Translations under genes and position numbers: made by a program | Shown here: piece after piece, positions 42,661-50,276 of the stretch | Position numbering within the stretch: position 1 is the first letter of the stretch | Layout: the number at the start of each line of letters is the position of its first letter | The notes under the pieces: model-generated | What the model was told of the DNA's origin: nothing | What the model saw: the letters and a program-made list of their open reading frames with translations, nothing else | The model's database searches: none | Source of the DNA: an uncultured Opitutaceae bacterium | Lineage (GTDB): Bacteria > Verrucomicrobiota > Verrucomicrobiia > Opitutales > Opitutaceae | Direction: 5' to 3' | Assembly: GCA_937958045.1 (NCBI GenBank) | Contig: CALFXL010000011.1 | Span: 1 to 60,245 of the forward strand | DNA length: 60,245 bases

Positions 42661-42820
42661 AGAGTGAAGGGTGAAGAGTGAAAGGCGGGAGAATGACCAG
42701 TGACCAACGACTAGCAGGCGGCGAGGGGGAACGTGTCGGAGTTGGTGGCGAAGCGTTAGCGCGTGCGGAGTGATCGAGAAGAATTGGTCATGGGAGAAAT
42801 GGTCATTGGTCATTCGCGCG
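42661..42820. repeat. Inverted heptamer arms (GAGTGAA, TGACCAA / TTGGTCA) between the two pilT genes
   Basis: On the plus strand 42661-42684 is AGAGTGA, AGGGTGA, AGAGTGA-type units. Then GAATGACCAGTGACCAA (42691-42707) is complementary to TTGGTCA (42784-42790) and TGGTCATTGGTCATTC (42800-42815). The spacer is about 75 nt with further palindromic pieces. The pilT upstream leader thus consists mostly of repeat arms; a promoter for pilT would have to lie inside or upstream of it. Confidence 0.7.
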
Positions 42821-42831
42821 TACAGCGCGCG

Positions 42832-44229
42832 TCATCCTGTGAGTTTGTTGCGGAGGATACGGTTGGTGATGTTGGCGCGGGCGGTTTCGACGGAGATTTT
42901 TTTCTGTTTCCTCAGATCGAAAACGACGGAGTCCATGAGGCACATGCCGTCTTTGACGCCGGTCTCCATCGTGTTGCGGAGACCTTGGATTTTGCCTTCG
43001 CGGATGAGGCTGGAGACGGCGGTGTTGCCGACGAGCAGTTCGCACGCGAGGACCAGGCCGCCTTTGCGTCCCGGAAGCAGACGCTGGCAAAGAATGCCGC
43101 GCAGGGACTCGGCGACGCTCGCGCGAATCTGCGGTTGTTGCGCGGAGGGAAAAACATCGAGCAGCCGGTTGAGCGTAGTGGCGGCATCGCTCGTGTGCAT
43201 GGTGCCGATGACGAGGTGGCCGGTTTCGGCGGCGTTGATGGCCATCTCGATCGTTTCGAGATCGCGGAGTTCGCCAATCACGATGACGTCGGGATCTTCG
43301 CGGAGCGCACCTTTGAGCGCGGTGGCGAACGAACGCGTGTGAAGACCCACCTCGCGCTGGGTGACGTTGCAACTGAGCGCGGGCTGCACGATCTCGATCG
43401 GATCTTCGACGGTGATGATGTGATCGGAACGCGTGGCGTTTAGCTCGGCGACGAGTGCGGCGAGGGTGGTGGTTTTTCCCGCGCCGACCGGACCGGTCAC
43501 GAGGATGAGGCCGTTGTGATAACTGAGCAGTTTGCGGACGGCTTCGAGATTACGCAGGCCGAGTTCGTCGAGAGACGGAATCTTCGCGGGCACCATGCGA
43601 TATGCGCCGGCCGCGCCGCCCTTATGAAACATCAGGTTCACGCGGTAGCGGCTTTCGGCATCGAGCGCCAAAGCGTAGTCGAAGTCGCGTCGTTCGAGAA
43701 ACAGCTGTCGTTGATGCGGCGCGAGGAGGATGGTGTTGAGACGCAAAGCATCCTCGGCGGAAAGCGGATGATCATCGAGCGAAACGAGCGTGCGATGTTT
43801 GCGCACGAAGGGCGCGGCGCCTGCGGAGAAATGGAGATCGCTCGCGCCAAAGCGTGATACTTCACGCAGCAATTCGCCGAGACGCGCGCGCAGCGTTTCG
43901 TCGTCCAGCGAGCTCGCCGACGCGAAATCGAAGGCCGGCGGTTCTTCCCCGGGCATCGGCGGCGATGATTCGACCGACGCGGGACGGGGCGGTGGGCCGA
44001 CATTGTCAGCCGAAGGCGGCGGTCCGCTTAGGGCGCGGGTGTGCGCATCGGCGGCGAGGCGTTCGAGCGTTTCCACATCTTCGACAACAGCATGATCGAT
44101 GAGCGCCTGGGCGAAATCGATGAGCGAGGCATCGCCTTCGAGCGTCTCCAAAACGCCAATACACTGGCTGCGCGTGGCGATGTTTTGTTCGGCGAGCAGG
44201 CGCACGAGCCAGCGGATATCAGCATTCAT
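42832..44229 (-). CDS. PilT/PilU-like ATPase with N-terminal extension
   Basis: The 465-residue protein has a 110-residue N-terminal extension (helical 1-60, then a Pro-rich linker) before a PilT core: RFGASDLHFSAGAAPFVRK, Walker A LVTGPVGAGKTTTLAALVAE, ITVEDPIEIVQ, Walker B DPDVIVIGELRDL, His box TMHTSDAATTLNRLLDVFPS, and CQRLLPGRKGG. It is a pilus retraction-type ATPase by fold, possibly the accessory PilU-like partner or a gliding-type variant; the extension could be a protein-binding region. It is separated from pilT by about 180 nt of repeats. Confidence 0.87.
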   Translation of the reverse strand: MNADIRWLVRLLAEQNIATRSQCIGVLETLEGDASLIDFAQALIDHAVVEDVETLERLAADAHTRALSGPPPSADNVGPPPRPASVESSPPMPGEEPPAFDFASASSLDDETLRARLGELLREVSRFGASDLHFSAGAAPFVRKHRTLVSLDDHPLSAEDALRLNTILLAPHQRQLFLERRDFDYALALDAESRYRVNLMFHKGGAAGAYRMVPAKIPSLDELGLRNLEAVRKLLSYHNGLILVTGPVGAGKTTTLAALVAELNATRSDHIITVEDPIEIVQPALSCNVTQREVGLHTRSFATALKGALREDPDVIVIGELRDLETIEMAINAAETGHLVIGTMHTSDAATTLNRLLDVFPSAQQPQIRASVAESLRGILCQRLLPGRKGGLVLACELLVGNTAVSSLIREGKIQGLRNTMETGVKDGMCLMDSVVFDLRKQKKISVETARANITNRILRNKLTG

Positions 44230-44404
44230 GATGGGGAAGCGGGGCGGAGCGCAGCGTGTGAAGTGAAGCGGTCTCTGCCAAGAAGGAGGTGACGTGCGGA
44301 AGAAACTTGGCGAAGTTTTGACGACTACGCCGCCGGATGCGCGCTGTGAGATACGCTATTGCAAACACGGGCGTATGGAAGAATGTGCAAAGATATCATC
44401 TATT

Positions 44405-45949
44405 ATGCTGCGAAAGCTCTTCGCCAAACTGCGCACGACGCTCGGCTCGAAACCTGAAAAAAGAAAAGCCGCGTCTTCCACGCATCCCACCACTCGCCGC
44501 GCTCAAGATCAGCGCGGAGCGAAATCCCATCAATCTCCCGCTGCGGGGCGTGATTCGTCTTCCCATCGCGAAAAGAATCGCGGCCATGCCGCGGACGCCA
44601 AAGGCGGTCAGCGAAAAGGCGGCAAAGGTCCGCGCTCGCATGAGAAGTCAGGCAAGCACAGCCACGGCACTCCGCGCGCGGATCGTCATGAGCCCGCGCT
44701 GCGTTCGCCGACGCCGAAGGCTCCTCCGCCCGATGTACCCAAGATGGACACCGCGTTTTCGCGCCTCGGTCTCACCGACGCGATCGCGTACGCGGTGGAC
44801 AAGATGGGCTACGCCGAGCCCACACCCATCCAGCAGCAAGCCATCCCGGCAGTGCTCGCAGGGAGCGATGTGATCGGCTCCGCGCAAACAGGCACGGGCA
44901 AGACCGCGGCGTTCGCGCTGCCGATCATCCAGCGCCTCGGTTCGCACGGAAAACTTCGCTGCCTCGTGCTCGAGCCGACGCGTGAACTCGCGCTCCAAGT
45001 GGAGGAGGCGTTCAACAAGTACACCGCATTCACCGATCTTCGCACGACCGTGGTGTATGGTGGCGTCGGGTACGGACGTCAGCGCGACGACCTCGCGCGC
45101 GGCGTGGACATCCTCGCAGCCACGCCGGGCCGATTGCTCGACTTGATGGAGCAGGGCGACGCTTCGTTGGCGAATATCGAGATCCTCGTCCTCGACGAGG
45201 TGGATCGCATGCTCGATATGGGCTTCCTGCCCGACGTGCGACGCATCGTGCAGAAGTGTCCGAAGAACCGGCAGACGCTCTTCTTCACCGCCACGCTTCC
45301 ACCGGAGATCGCTCAGCTCGCAGGGTGGGCATTGCGCGAGCCGGTCGAGATCAAGATTGGCGAACGTCGCTCGCCCGCGGAAACCGTTTCGCACGCGTTC
45401 TACCCCGTGGTCGCCTCGCAGAAGTTCGAACTTCTCGAGGAGCTGATGAAGCGCACCGAGTACAAGAGCGTGATCGTTTTCAGTCGTACGAAGTTTGGCG
45501 CCGATCGCATCGCGCGTCGTCTGCAGCAAGCCGGCCACACCGTCGGCGTGATCCACGCGGATCGTAATCAACGCGAACGCACCGAGGCCCTCGCCGGCTT
45601 TAAGAGCGGCAAGTTCGAAGTGCTCGTCGCCACCGACATCGCTGCGCGTGGCCTCGATATCGCGGGCGTCACGCACGTCATCAACTACGACGTGCCGGAG
45701 AATCCCGAAGACTACGTGCATCGCATCGGCCGCACAGGTCGTGCGCAGACGACAGGCGATGCGTTCACGCTTGTGACGGAGGAAGACGTGCGCGATGCGC
45801 GCTCGATCGAACGCTTCATCAACGCGTCGATCGAGCGAAAGAAGCTCGAAGGTTTTCCTTACATCTACTCCGCGTTGTTCGATGAAAACGCACAGCCAGC
45901 GACCGCTGCGAAGCCCGTCAGCAGGCTTCATCGTGGTGCCCGGCGCTAA
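44405..45949 (+). CDS. DEAD-box RNA helicase (RhlE/RhlB type)
   Basis: The 514-residue enzyme has a basic, disordered N-terminal tail (about residues 1-110, rich in Lys, Arg, His, Pro), then a Q-motif FSRLGLTDAIAYAVDKMGYA, motif I AQTGTGKT, Ia PTRELALQ, II VLDEVDRML, III FFTATLPPEI, V VATDIAARGLDIA, VI YVHRIGRTGRA. Motif II reads DEVD instead of DEAD and motif III TAT instead of SAT; both are tolerated substitutions. Such helicases remodel rRNA and mRNA. Upstream in-frame codons to 44294 are open but the ATG at MLRKLFAKLRT is preferred. Confidence 0.9.
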   Translation: MLRKLFAKLRTTLGSKPEKRKAASSTHPTTRRAQDQRGAKSHQSPAAGRDSSSHREKNRGHAADAKGGQRKGGKGPRSHEKSGKHSHGTPRADRHEPALRSPTPKAPPPDVPKMDTAFSRLGLTDAIAYAVDKMGYAEPTPIQQQAIPAVLAGSDVIGSAQTGTGKTAAFALPIIQRLGSHGKLRCLVLEPTRELALQVEEAFNKYTAFTDLRTTVVYGGVGYGRQRDDLARGVDILAATPGRLLDLMEQGDASLANIEILVLDEVDRMLDMGFLPDVRRIVQKCPKNRQTLFFTATLPPEIAQLAGWALREPVEIKIGERRSPAETVSHAFYPVVASQKFELLEELMKRTEYKSVIVFSRTKFGADRIARRLQQAGHTVGVIHADRNQRERTEALAGFKSGKFEVLVATDIAARGLDIAGVTHVINYDVPENPEDYVHRIGRTGRAQTTGDAFTLVTEEDVRDARSIERFINASIERKKLEGFPYIYSALFDENAQPATAAKPVSRLHRGARR

Positions 45950-46074
45950 AACGCGAGTTCGAGAATTTGCACAATACGCAAAGATAAAAGTTGTGCGCGA
46001 CGCATAAGCATCACACAAAATCTGCCCGCGAACAGCTTCGCAGATGCGAAGCAAACATCACCCCGAACAAAAAC

Positions 46075-46194
46075 ATGGCCACCAAAACCAAAAAGAAAGC
46101 AGCCACCAAGAAAGCGGTCAAAAAAGCGGCCGCCAAAAAGCCCGCTAAGAAAGCCGCCAAGAAAGCAGTGAAAAAAGCTGCGAAGAAGAAGTAA
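46075..46194 (+). CDS. Lysine/alanine-rich histone H1-like peptide
   Basis: The 39-residue peptide is made of Lys-Ala repeats: MATKTKKKAATKKAVKKAAA then KKPAKKAAKKAVKKAAKKK. This resembles the C-terminal tail of histone H1 and the chlamydial Hc2 and verrucomicrobial nucleoid proteins, which bind DNA or RNA through charge. A 28-codon upstream extension exists but begins before a hairpin. A strong terminator follows after 22 nt, supporting expression. It could equally be a ribosome- or RNA-associated peptide. Confidence 0.65.
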   Translation: MATKTKKKAATKKAVKKAAAKKPAKKAAKKAVKKAAKKK

Positions 46195-46216
46195 CGGTAT
46201 CCAAATACTGGTTACG

Positions 46217-46254
46217 CAAACGGCGCGCCTTTCGAGGTGCGCCGTTTGTCATTT
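46217..46254 (+). terminator. Rho-independent terminator after the histone-like gene
   Basis: A 13-bp stem (46217-46229 with 46236-46248, one G-U pair) with loop TTTCGA is followed by TCATTTTA. Confidence 0.85.
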
Positions 46255-46552
46255 TAGGCGACGACAATTCGCGCCTGCGTCGTCCTGCGAGGGGGGAGTG
46301 CGCTACGAGGGAAAATACGAGGGGAGACGCGCCCGCACAGAGAGTCGGCGCAAGAGCGTGCTTCGCTCGTGAAGGAGCAGTGTCAGAGGGAAGAAAACAT
46401 GCGCCGCCTCGTACGCGCGTTGCGCGGAAGTCGAACAATGAATCGCGGCGGAGATGCTTTGCGTTGTGCGTGAATGACGAAGCCGCTCACGCGCGATGGA
46501 TCGCGACGTGATGTGCGAAGACGTTTCGCCGCGCGAGGGTTTGAGCGATGTC
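46255..46552. other. 298-nt gap between the histone-like gene and the antiporter
   Basis: I see no ORF worth calling; the minus-strand reading MFDFRATRVRGGACF has no family features and overlaps the terminator. There is some G-rich sequence (GCGAGGGGGGAG near 46290) and several short GCG/CGC palindromes, but no repeat arms like those elsewhere. Confidence 0.5.
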
Positions 46553-48313
46553 TCAGTTGTTCTCCACCTTCACGACCGAACCGAGCTCGGAGCGAATGCG
46601 GAGGACTTCTTGATTCACGCGTTCGCTGGGAACGCCGACGTCGGCGAGCAGACCTTCGGCAAGACCAGCAGCGGCTTCGGCTTCGTCGAAGCAGATGACG
46701 GACACGCCGGCTTCTTTCAGCGTCGAACCTTCGGCGAGATAACGGGCGCGTGTGAGCACGCGGATGTTCGGATTCAACTCGCGCGCGGCGACGATGACGC
46801 TGTGGCGAACCGTCGAGTCGGGGATCGTGAGCACAAGATAACGTGCCTGCTTCACGCCGGCCTCCTGAAGAATGTCAGGACGAGTCGCATCGCCAAACAA
46901 CGCGGGATGACCTTGCGCGCGGATCTCGGCGACGGTGTCCACGTTGGTTTCGATGATCATCGGCTCGATATCGAATTCGCGCAGCAAGCGGCTGACGGTT
47001 TCGCCGACAGGGCCATGCCCGACGACGACCGCCTGCACGCCCTGTTTTTTCTCATGCGGAAGCGATTCGTTGATCGACGTGCCGCGAGCGAGGCTGCGTT
47101 GGGTTAACCATTTTGCCCAACCGGCATGACGCTCGATCCACGGTTCGAGTGCGAGCAAGCCGCGGAAGACGACGGGATTGATGCTGATTGAGATGATCGC
47201 ACCGGCGACGAGAACGGCGTTGGCCTCGCCGGGAAGCAGACCCTGGGTGCGCGCCACTTCGGCGAGGATGAAGGAGAACTCGCCGATCTGCGCGAGACCG
47301 CCCGCGACGGTCAGACCGGTGCGCACGGTGTGGCGGCAAAGCAGCACGATGATGAATGCGGCGATGGGTTTGACCACGAGGATGATGAAGACCACGCCCG
47401 CAACGAGCCACGGCTCTTCAAGCACGACGCGGAAATCGAAGAGCATGCCGACCGAGACGAAGAACAACACGGCGAACGCATCACGCATCGGCAGAGCCTC
47501 GGCGGCGGCCTGGTGGCTGAACTTCGATTGGCCGACCATCATGCCGGCGAGAAACGCGCCGAGCGCCATCGACGCGTCGAAGGCCTTGTAGGCCGCCGTC
47601 GCCACCGCGATCGACATCACGAGCACGGCGAGCGTGAAAAGTTCGCGCGAACGCAGACGCGCGACGCGCAGCAAGAGCCACGGAACGAATTTCGCCCCGG
47701 CGAACGCGACCAAGGCGACGAGCACGATGAGTTTCGCGACCGCCCAACTGGCGGACTTCAGCAAGACCATGCCGGTGGCGGCTTCAGCGCCTTCTTTGAT
47801 CGCGAAAGCGGGCAACAGCACGAGCACGAGCACCGTGATCAAGTCTTCGACGATCAACCATCCGACCGCGGCATGTCCGGGCGGAGTTTCGAGCGCGTGA
47901 TTGTCCATCAACACGCGGAGAAGCACGACCGTCGATGCAACGGAGACCGCGATGCCGAGCACGAGGCCTTGGTGCCAATCCCAACCCATGACTGACGCGA
48001 GCCAGAGCGTTGCGAGCGTGGCACACACACTTTGACCGAGTGCTCCGGGAATGGCGATGGAGCGAACTGCGAGGAGATCCTTGAGGTGAAAGTGAAGACC
48101 GACGCCGAACATCAGTAAGATCACACCGATTTCGGCGAGCTGCGGAGCGAGGTGAGAGTCTCCGACGAAGCCAGGGGTATAAGGGCCGGCGGCGATGCCG
48201 GCGATGAGGTAACCAACGATAGGCGACATCCCCAGACGCTTCGTGATCAGGCCGAAGAAAAGCGCGGCGGTGAACCCGAAGGCGATCGTGGTGATGAGCG
48301 ATATATCATGCAT
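46553..48313 (-). CDS. Kef-type cation:proton antiporter (YbaL-like) with RCK domain
   Basis: The 586-residue membrane protein has 12-13 predicted spans: ISLITTIAFGFTAALFFGLI, SPIVGYLIAGIAAGPYTPG, AEIGVILLMFGVGLHFHLKD, the CPA2 motif SVASTVVLLRVLMD, and a span with AQIGEFSFILAEVA. The C-terminal cytoplasmic RCK_N/TrkA-N domain begins AVVVGHGPVGETVSRLLREF, a dinucleotide-binding Rossmann fold, and continues to IRSELGSVVKVENN. It matches E. coli YbaL/KefB-type exchangers, which protect against electrophiles or acid. It is divergent from the candidate RNA at 48.4 kb. Confidence 0.9.
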   Translation of the reverse strand: MHDISLITTIAFGFTAALFFGLITKRLGMSPIVGYLIAGIAAGPYTPGFVGDSHLAPQLAEIGVILLMFGVGLHFHLKDLLAVRSIAIPGALGQSVCATLATLWLASVMGWDWHQGLVLGIAVSVASTVVLLRVLMDNHALETPPGHAAVGWLIVEDLITVLVLVLLPAFAIKEGAEAATGMVLLKSASWAVAKLIVLVALVAFAGAKFVPWLLLRVARLRSRELFTLAVLVMSIAVATAAYKAFDASMALGAFLAGMMVGQSKFSHQAAAEALPMRDAFAVLFFVSVGMLFDFRVVLEEPWLVAGVVFIILVVKPIAAFIIVLLCRHTVRTGLTVAGGLAQIGEFSFILAEVARTQGLLPGEANAVLVAGAIISISINPVVFRGLLALEPWIERHAGWAKWLTQRSLARGTSINESLPHEKKQGVQAVVVGHGPVGETVSRLLREFDIEPMIIETNVDTVAEIRAQGHPALFGDATRPDILQEAGVKQARYLVLTIPDSTVRHSVIVAARELNPNIRVLTRARYLAEGSTLKEAGVSVICFDEAEAAAGLAEGLLADVGVPSERVNQEVLRIRSELGSVVKVENN

Positions 48314-48420
48314 AACAGGCGAAACGTGAAGAGCCTCTCGTCGTGGTCGAGACTGCAGCGTGGAAAATCAGAAAATAGCAGACGCGCTGAAGCGCCCTGC
48401 GTGCCACCCCGCGCGAACGG

Positions 48421-48640
48421 CGCTGCATGGTGACAGGTTCTGCCTTGCGGGATCGCGCTGGTTGGAGATGCTCTGCGGCGATGAAACGCCAGCAAACCGA
48501 TTCCCACACGCAGTCTGCCTTCTTTCCGAACGGCGGCGCTTGGTGGCGTTCACCGGCTTGGCGATGGTGACGCGCACCGACGTGTCGCAGCGATGCTGAA
48601 GCATCCCGCCAGGCCCGACTCCTGAGAGCCGGGCTTTTTG
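48421..48640 (+). ncRNA. Candidate structured RNA ending at a terminator
   Basis: About 200 nt of non-coding-looking plus-strand DNA ends in a rho-independent terminator (48613-48640). The ends can pair: CGCTGC (48421-48426) with GCAGCG (48587-48592), and GACA (48432-48435) with TGTC (48583-48586), enclosing hairpins such as GGCG-ATGAAA-CGCC, GGTG-GCGTT-CACC and GGTG-ACGCG-CACC. I compared it by eye with 6S, SRP, tmRNA and cobalamin/SAM riboswitches and found no convincing match. It may be a 6S-type RNA or a regulatory leader of the methyltransferase gene. A 79-codon plus-strand ORF inside has no recognisable family. Confidence 0.4.
48613..48640 (+). terminator. Rho-independent terminator upstream of the methyltransferase
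   Basis: GCCCG-A-CTC (48613-48621) pairs with GAG-C-CGGGC (48626-48634) with one A-C mismatch, loop CTGA, followed by TTTTTGTT. It lies 56 nt upstream of the next ATG. Confidence 0.82.
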
Positions 48641-48695
48641 TTGCCCGATTTGAATCCATTCCCCGCGCGCCGGGGCGTCGGCGCGAATTCTGTTT

Positions 48696-49412
48696 ATGAA
48701 CTCACTTTCCTCCTGCGAAAGCGCGGCCCTGGAGCTGCGCGGCATTTCTTTCTTCGGACGTCGTTTCTCGGAATACGTCCGCTTTTTCTCTCTCGATCCC
48801 GATCGCTTGCGCGGTCGCCGCGTGCTCGATGTGGCCGCGGGGCCATCGTCGTTCACGGCCGAAGCTTGCGCGCTCGGCATCGATGCGGTCGCCATGGATC
48901 CACTTTATGGATACAGACCCGACGCGCTCGCGCAGCATGTGGCCATCGACTACGCGAAGATGACCGCCCAGATGCGAGAGAAGACGGAGCTTTTTCGCTT
49001 CCGGAGTTTTTCATCGCTCGAAGACGCCGAAGCGGATCGTCGCCGTGCGGCGCAGCGGTTCCTGCAGGATTACGCGGAGCATTTCGTGCACGGGCGTTAT
49101 CGATGCGGTGCGTTGCCGGAGCTGCCGGCGGACGATGGCGCATTCGACATCGTGCTCTGCGCGCATCTGCTGTTCGTGTACGAACGCATGTTTGATTTCG
49201 ATTTTCATGTCGCCGCCTGCCGCGAACTCATGCGCGTGAGTCGCGGCGACGTGAGGATTCATCCGCTCGTCGGGCTGAACGGAAAACGTTATGCGCGTTT
49301 GGCGGAGCTTTGCGAAACCTTGGCCGCCGAAGGCATCGCGAGCGAAATCGTTGACGTGGATTACGAGTTTTTCGCCGGCACGACCGAGACCTTGGTGCTC
49401 AAGCGAAGCTGA
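48696..49412 (+). CDS. Class I SAM-dependent methyltransferase
   Basis: The 238-residue protein has a Rossmann methyltransferase core: motif I RVLDVAAGPSSFTAEA (a variant of the GxGxG loop, with AAGPSSF), motif II ending IDAVAMDPLYG, and motif IV FDIVLCAHLLFVYERM. Substrate unknown. It is monocistronic, convergent with the alpha/beta hydrolase gene. Confidence 0.8.
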   Translation: MNSLSSCESAALELRGISFFGRRFSEYVRFFSLDPDRLRGRRVLDVAAGPSSFTAEACALGIDAVAMDPLYGYRPDALAQHVAIDYAKMTAQMREKTELFRFRSFSSLEDAEADRRRAAQRFLQDYAEHFVHGRYRCGALPELPADDGAFDIVLCAHLLFVYERMFDFDFHVAACRELMRVSRGDVRIHPLVGLNGKRYARLAELCETLAAEGIASEIVDVDYEFFAGTTETLVLKRS

Positions 49413-49422
49413 CGTGCGTCGT

Positions 49423-50169
49423 TTATTCGATCTTCACCAAGCCGAGCGAAGCCCAGTCGTTGTGACCGCACGTCATCTCGTGAAAACGGGCGTGCGGCAC
49501 GGCGCCCGCCAAAGCGCGTGCATGATGGATCGGGATGATCGTGTCTCGAGTCGCGGCGAAGATATCGACCGGCTTCCGATAAGCGGCGAGCGCCTTGCCG
49601 TTGTCCCATTTGTCGCGCATCAACAACGACACGGGCAAATAGCGCATGTGTTCTTTGGCGACCTTCACGAGTTTATCGTAGGGCACGATGAGCACGAGGC
49701 GATCGGGCGTGTCGTCGAGCGAACACAAATACGAGGCGGGGCCGGAACCGAGCGATTCGCCGATCACGCCGATGGGGAGTTCGGGGAATTGTTTTCGAAG
49801 AGACGTGAATGCTTCGACCGCGGCGGCGTTGATCGACGCCATCGACGGTTTGCCAGGACGCCGGCCGTAACCCGGGTATTCGAGAATGTAGAGCGATTCA
49901 TCGGCAGGCAGACACGTGCGCATGATGTGGCGATGCGCGGCCTGGCCGCCGTTACCGTGGCACATGAGCCAGATGCGCGTGGGTTTTCCGACGATGGATG
50001 CGAAGCCGATGAGGCGTCCATCGATCGTCCACTCGGTTAAACCGAAGCTTTCGTTGAGGTGACTGGGGAAATAGAGGAATTTGCCTTCGAGCATCGCAGA
50101 CGAGTGAGCGGCCGACACGCACCAAAACGCGGCAAGGAGAACGAGCGGAGCGATTCTCTTGAATCTCAC
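49423..50169 (-). CDS. Secreted alpha/beta hydrolase
   Basis: I start at GTG, giving 248 residues with a signal peptide (FKRIAPLVLLAAFWCVSAAHS). The fold shows oxyanion sequence WLMCHGNGGQAA, nucleophile Ser in IGVIGESLGSGPASYL, acid Asp in DIFAATRDTIIPIHHA and His in MTCGHNDWASLG, a complete serine hydrolase triad. A 51-codon upstream extension is open but would bury the signal peptide. Likely an esterase or peptidase; substrate unknown. Confidence 0.82.
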   Translation of the reverse strand: MRFKRIAPLVLLAAFWCVSAAHSSAMLEGKFLYFPSHLNESFGLTEWTIDGRLIGFASIVGKPTRIWLMCHGNGGQAAHRHIMRTCLPADESLYILEYPGYGRRPGKPSMASINAAAVEAFTSLRKQFPELPIGVIGESLGSGPASYLCSLDDTPDRLVLIVPYDKLVKVAKEHMRYLPVSLLMRDKWDNGKALAAYRKPVDIFAATRDTIIPIHHARALAGAVPHARFHEMTCGHNDWASLGLVKIE

Positions 50170-50276
50170 ACACGTGATGATCGCGTGGATGCGGTTCCTG
50201 CGCGAGCGCGAACACTCCGGAACCAACGCGCGGATGTGAATCCGTGATTCAGAAAGCAGTGCGTGACTGAGCTGGC

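Noticed and set aside
42652..42813. Extended PilT N-terminus starting MTNDHFSHDQ
   Set aside because: It translates repeat arms; PilT family similarity begins at the GTG at 42651.
48400..48540. Cobalamin riboswitch on the minus strand (GGGAATCGGT, AGGCAGAACCTGTC words)
   Set aside because: The essential GCCACTG core is missing and the downstream gene is a Kef antiporter.
48421..48640. SRP RNA or tmRNA
   Set aside because: No GGAAGNAGC tetraloop-helix of SRP and no tRNA-like ends or tag frame of tmRNA.
48368..48895. A 175-codon minus-strand ORF across the candidate RNA
   Set aside because: It crosses the terminator and runs antisense into the methyltransferase N-terminus, and has no family features.
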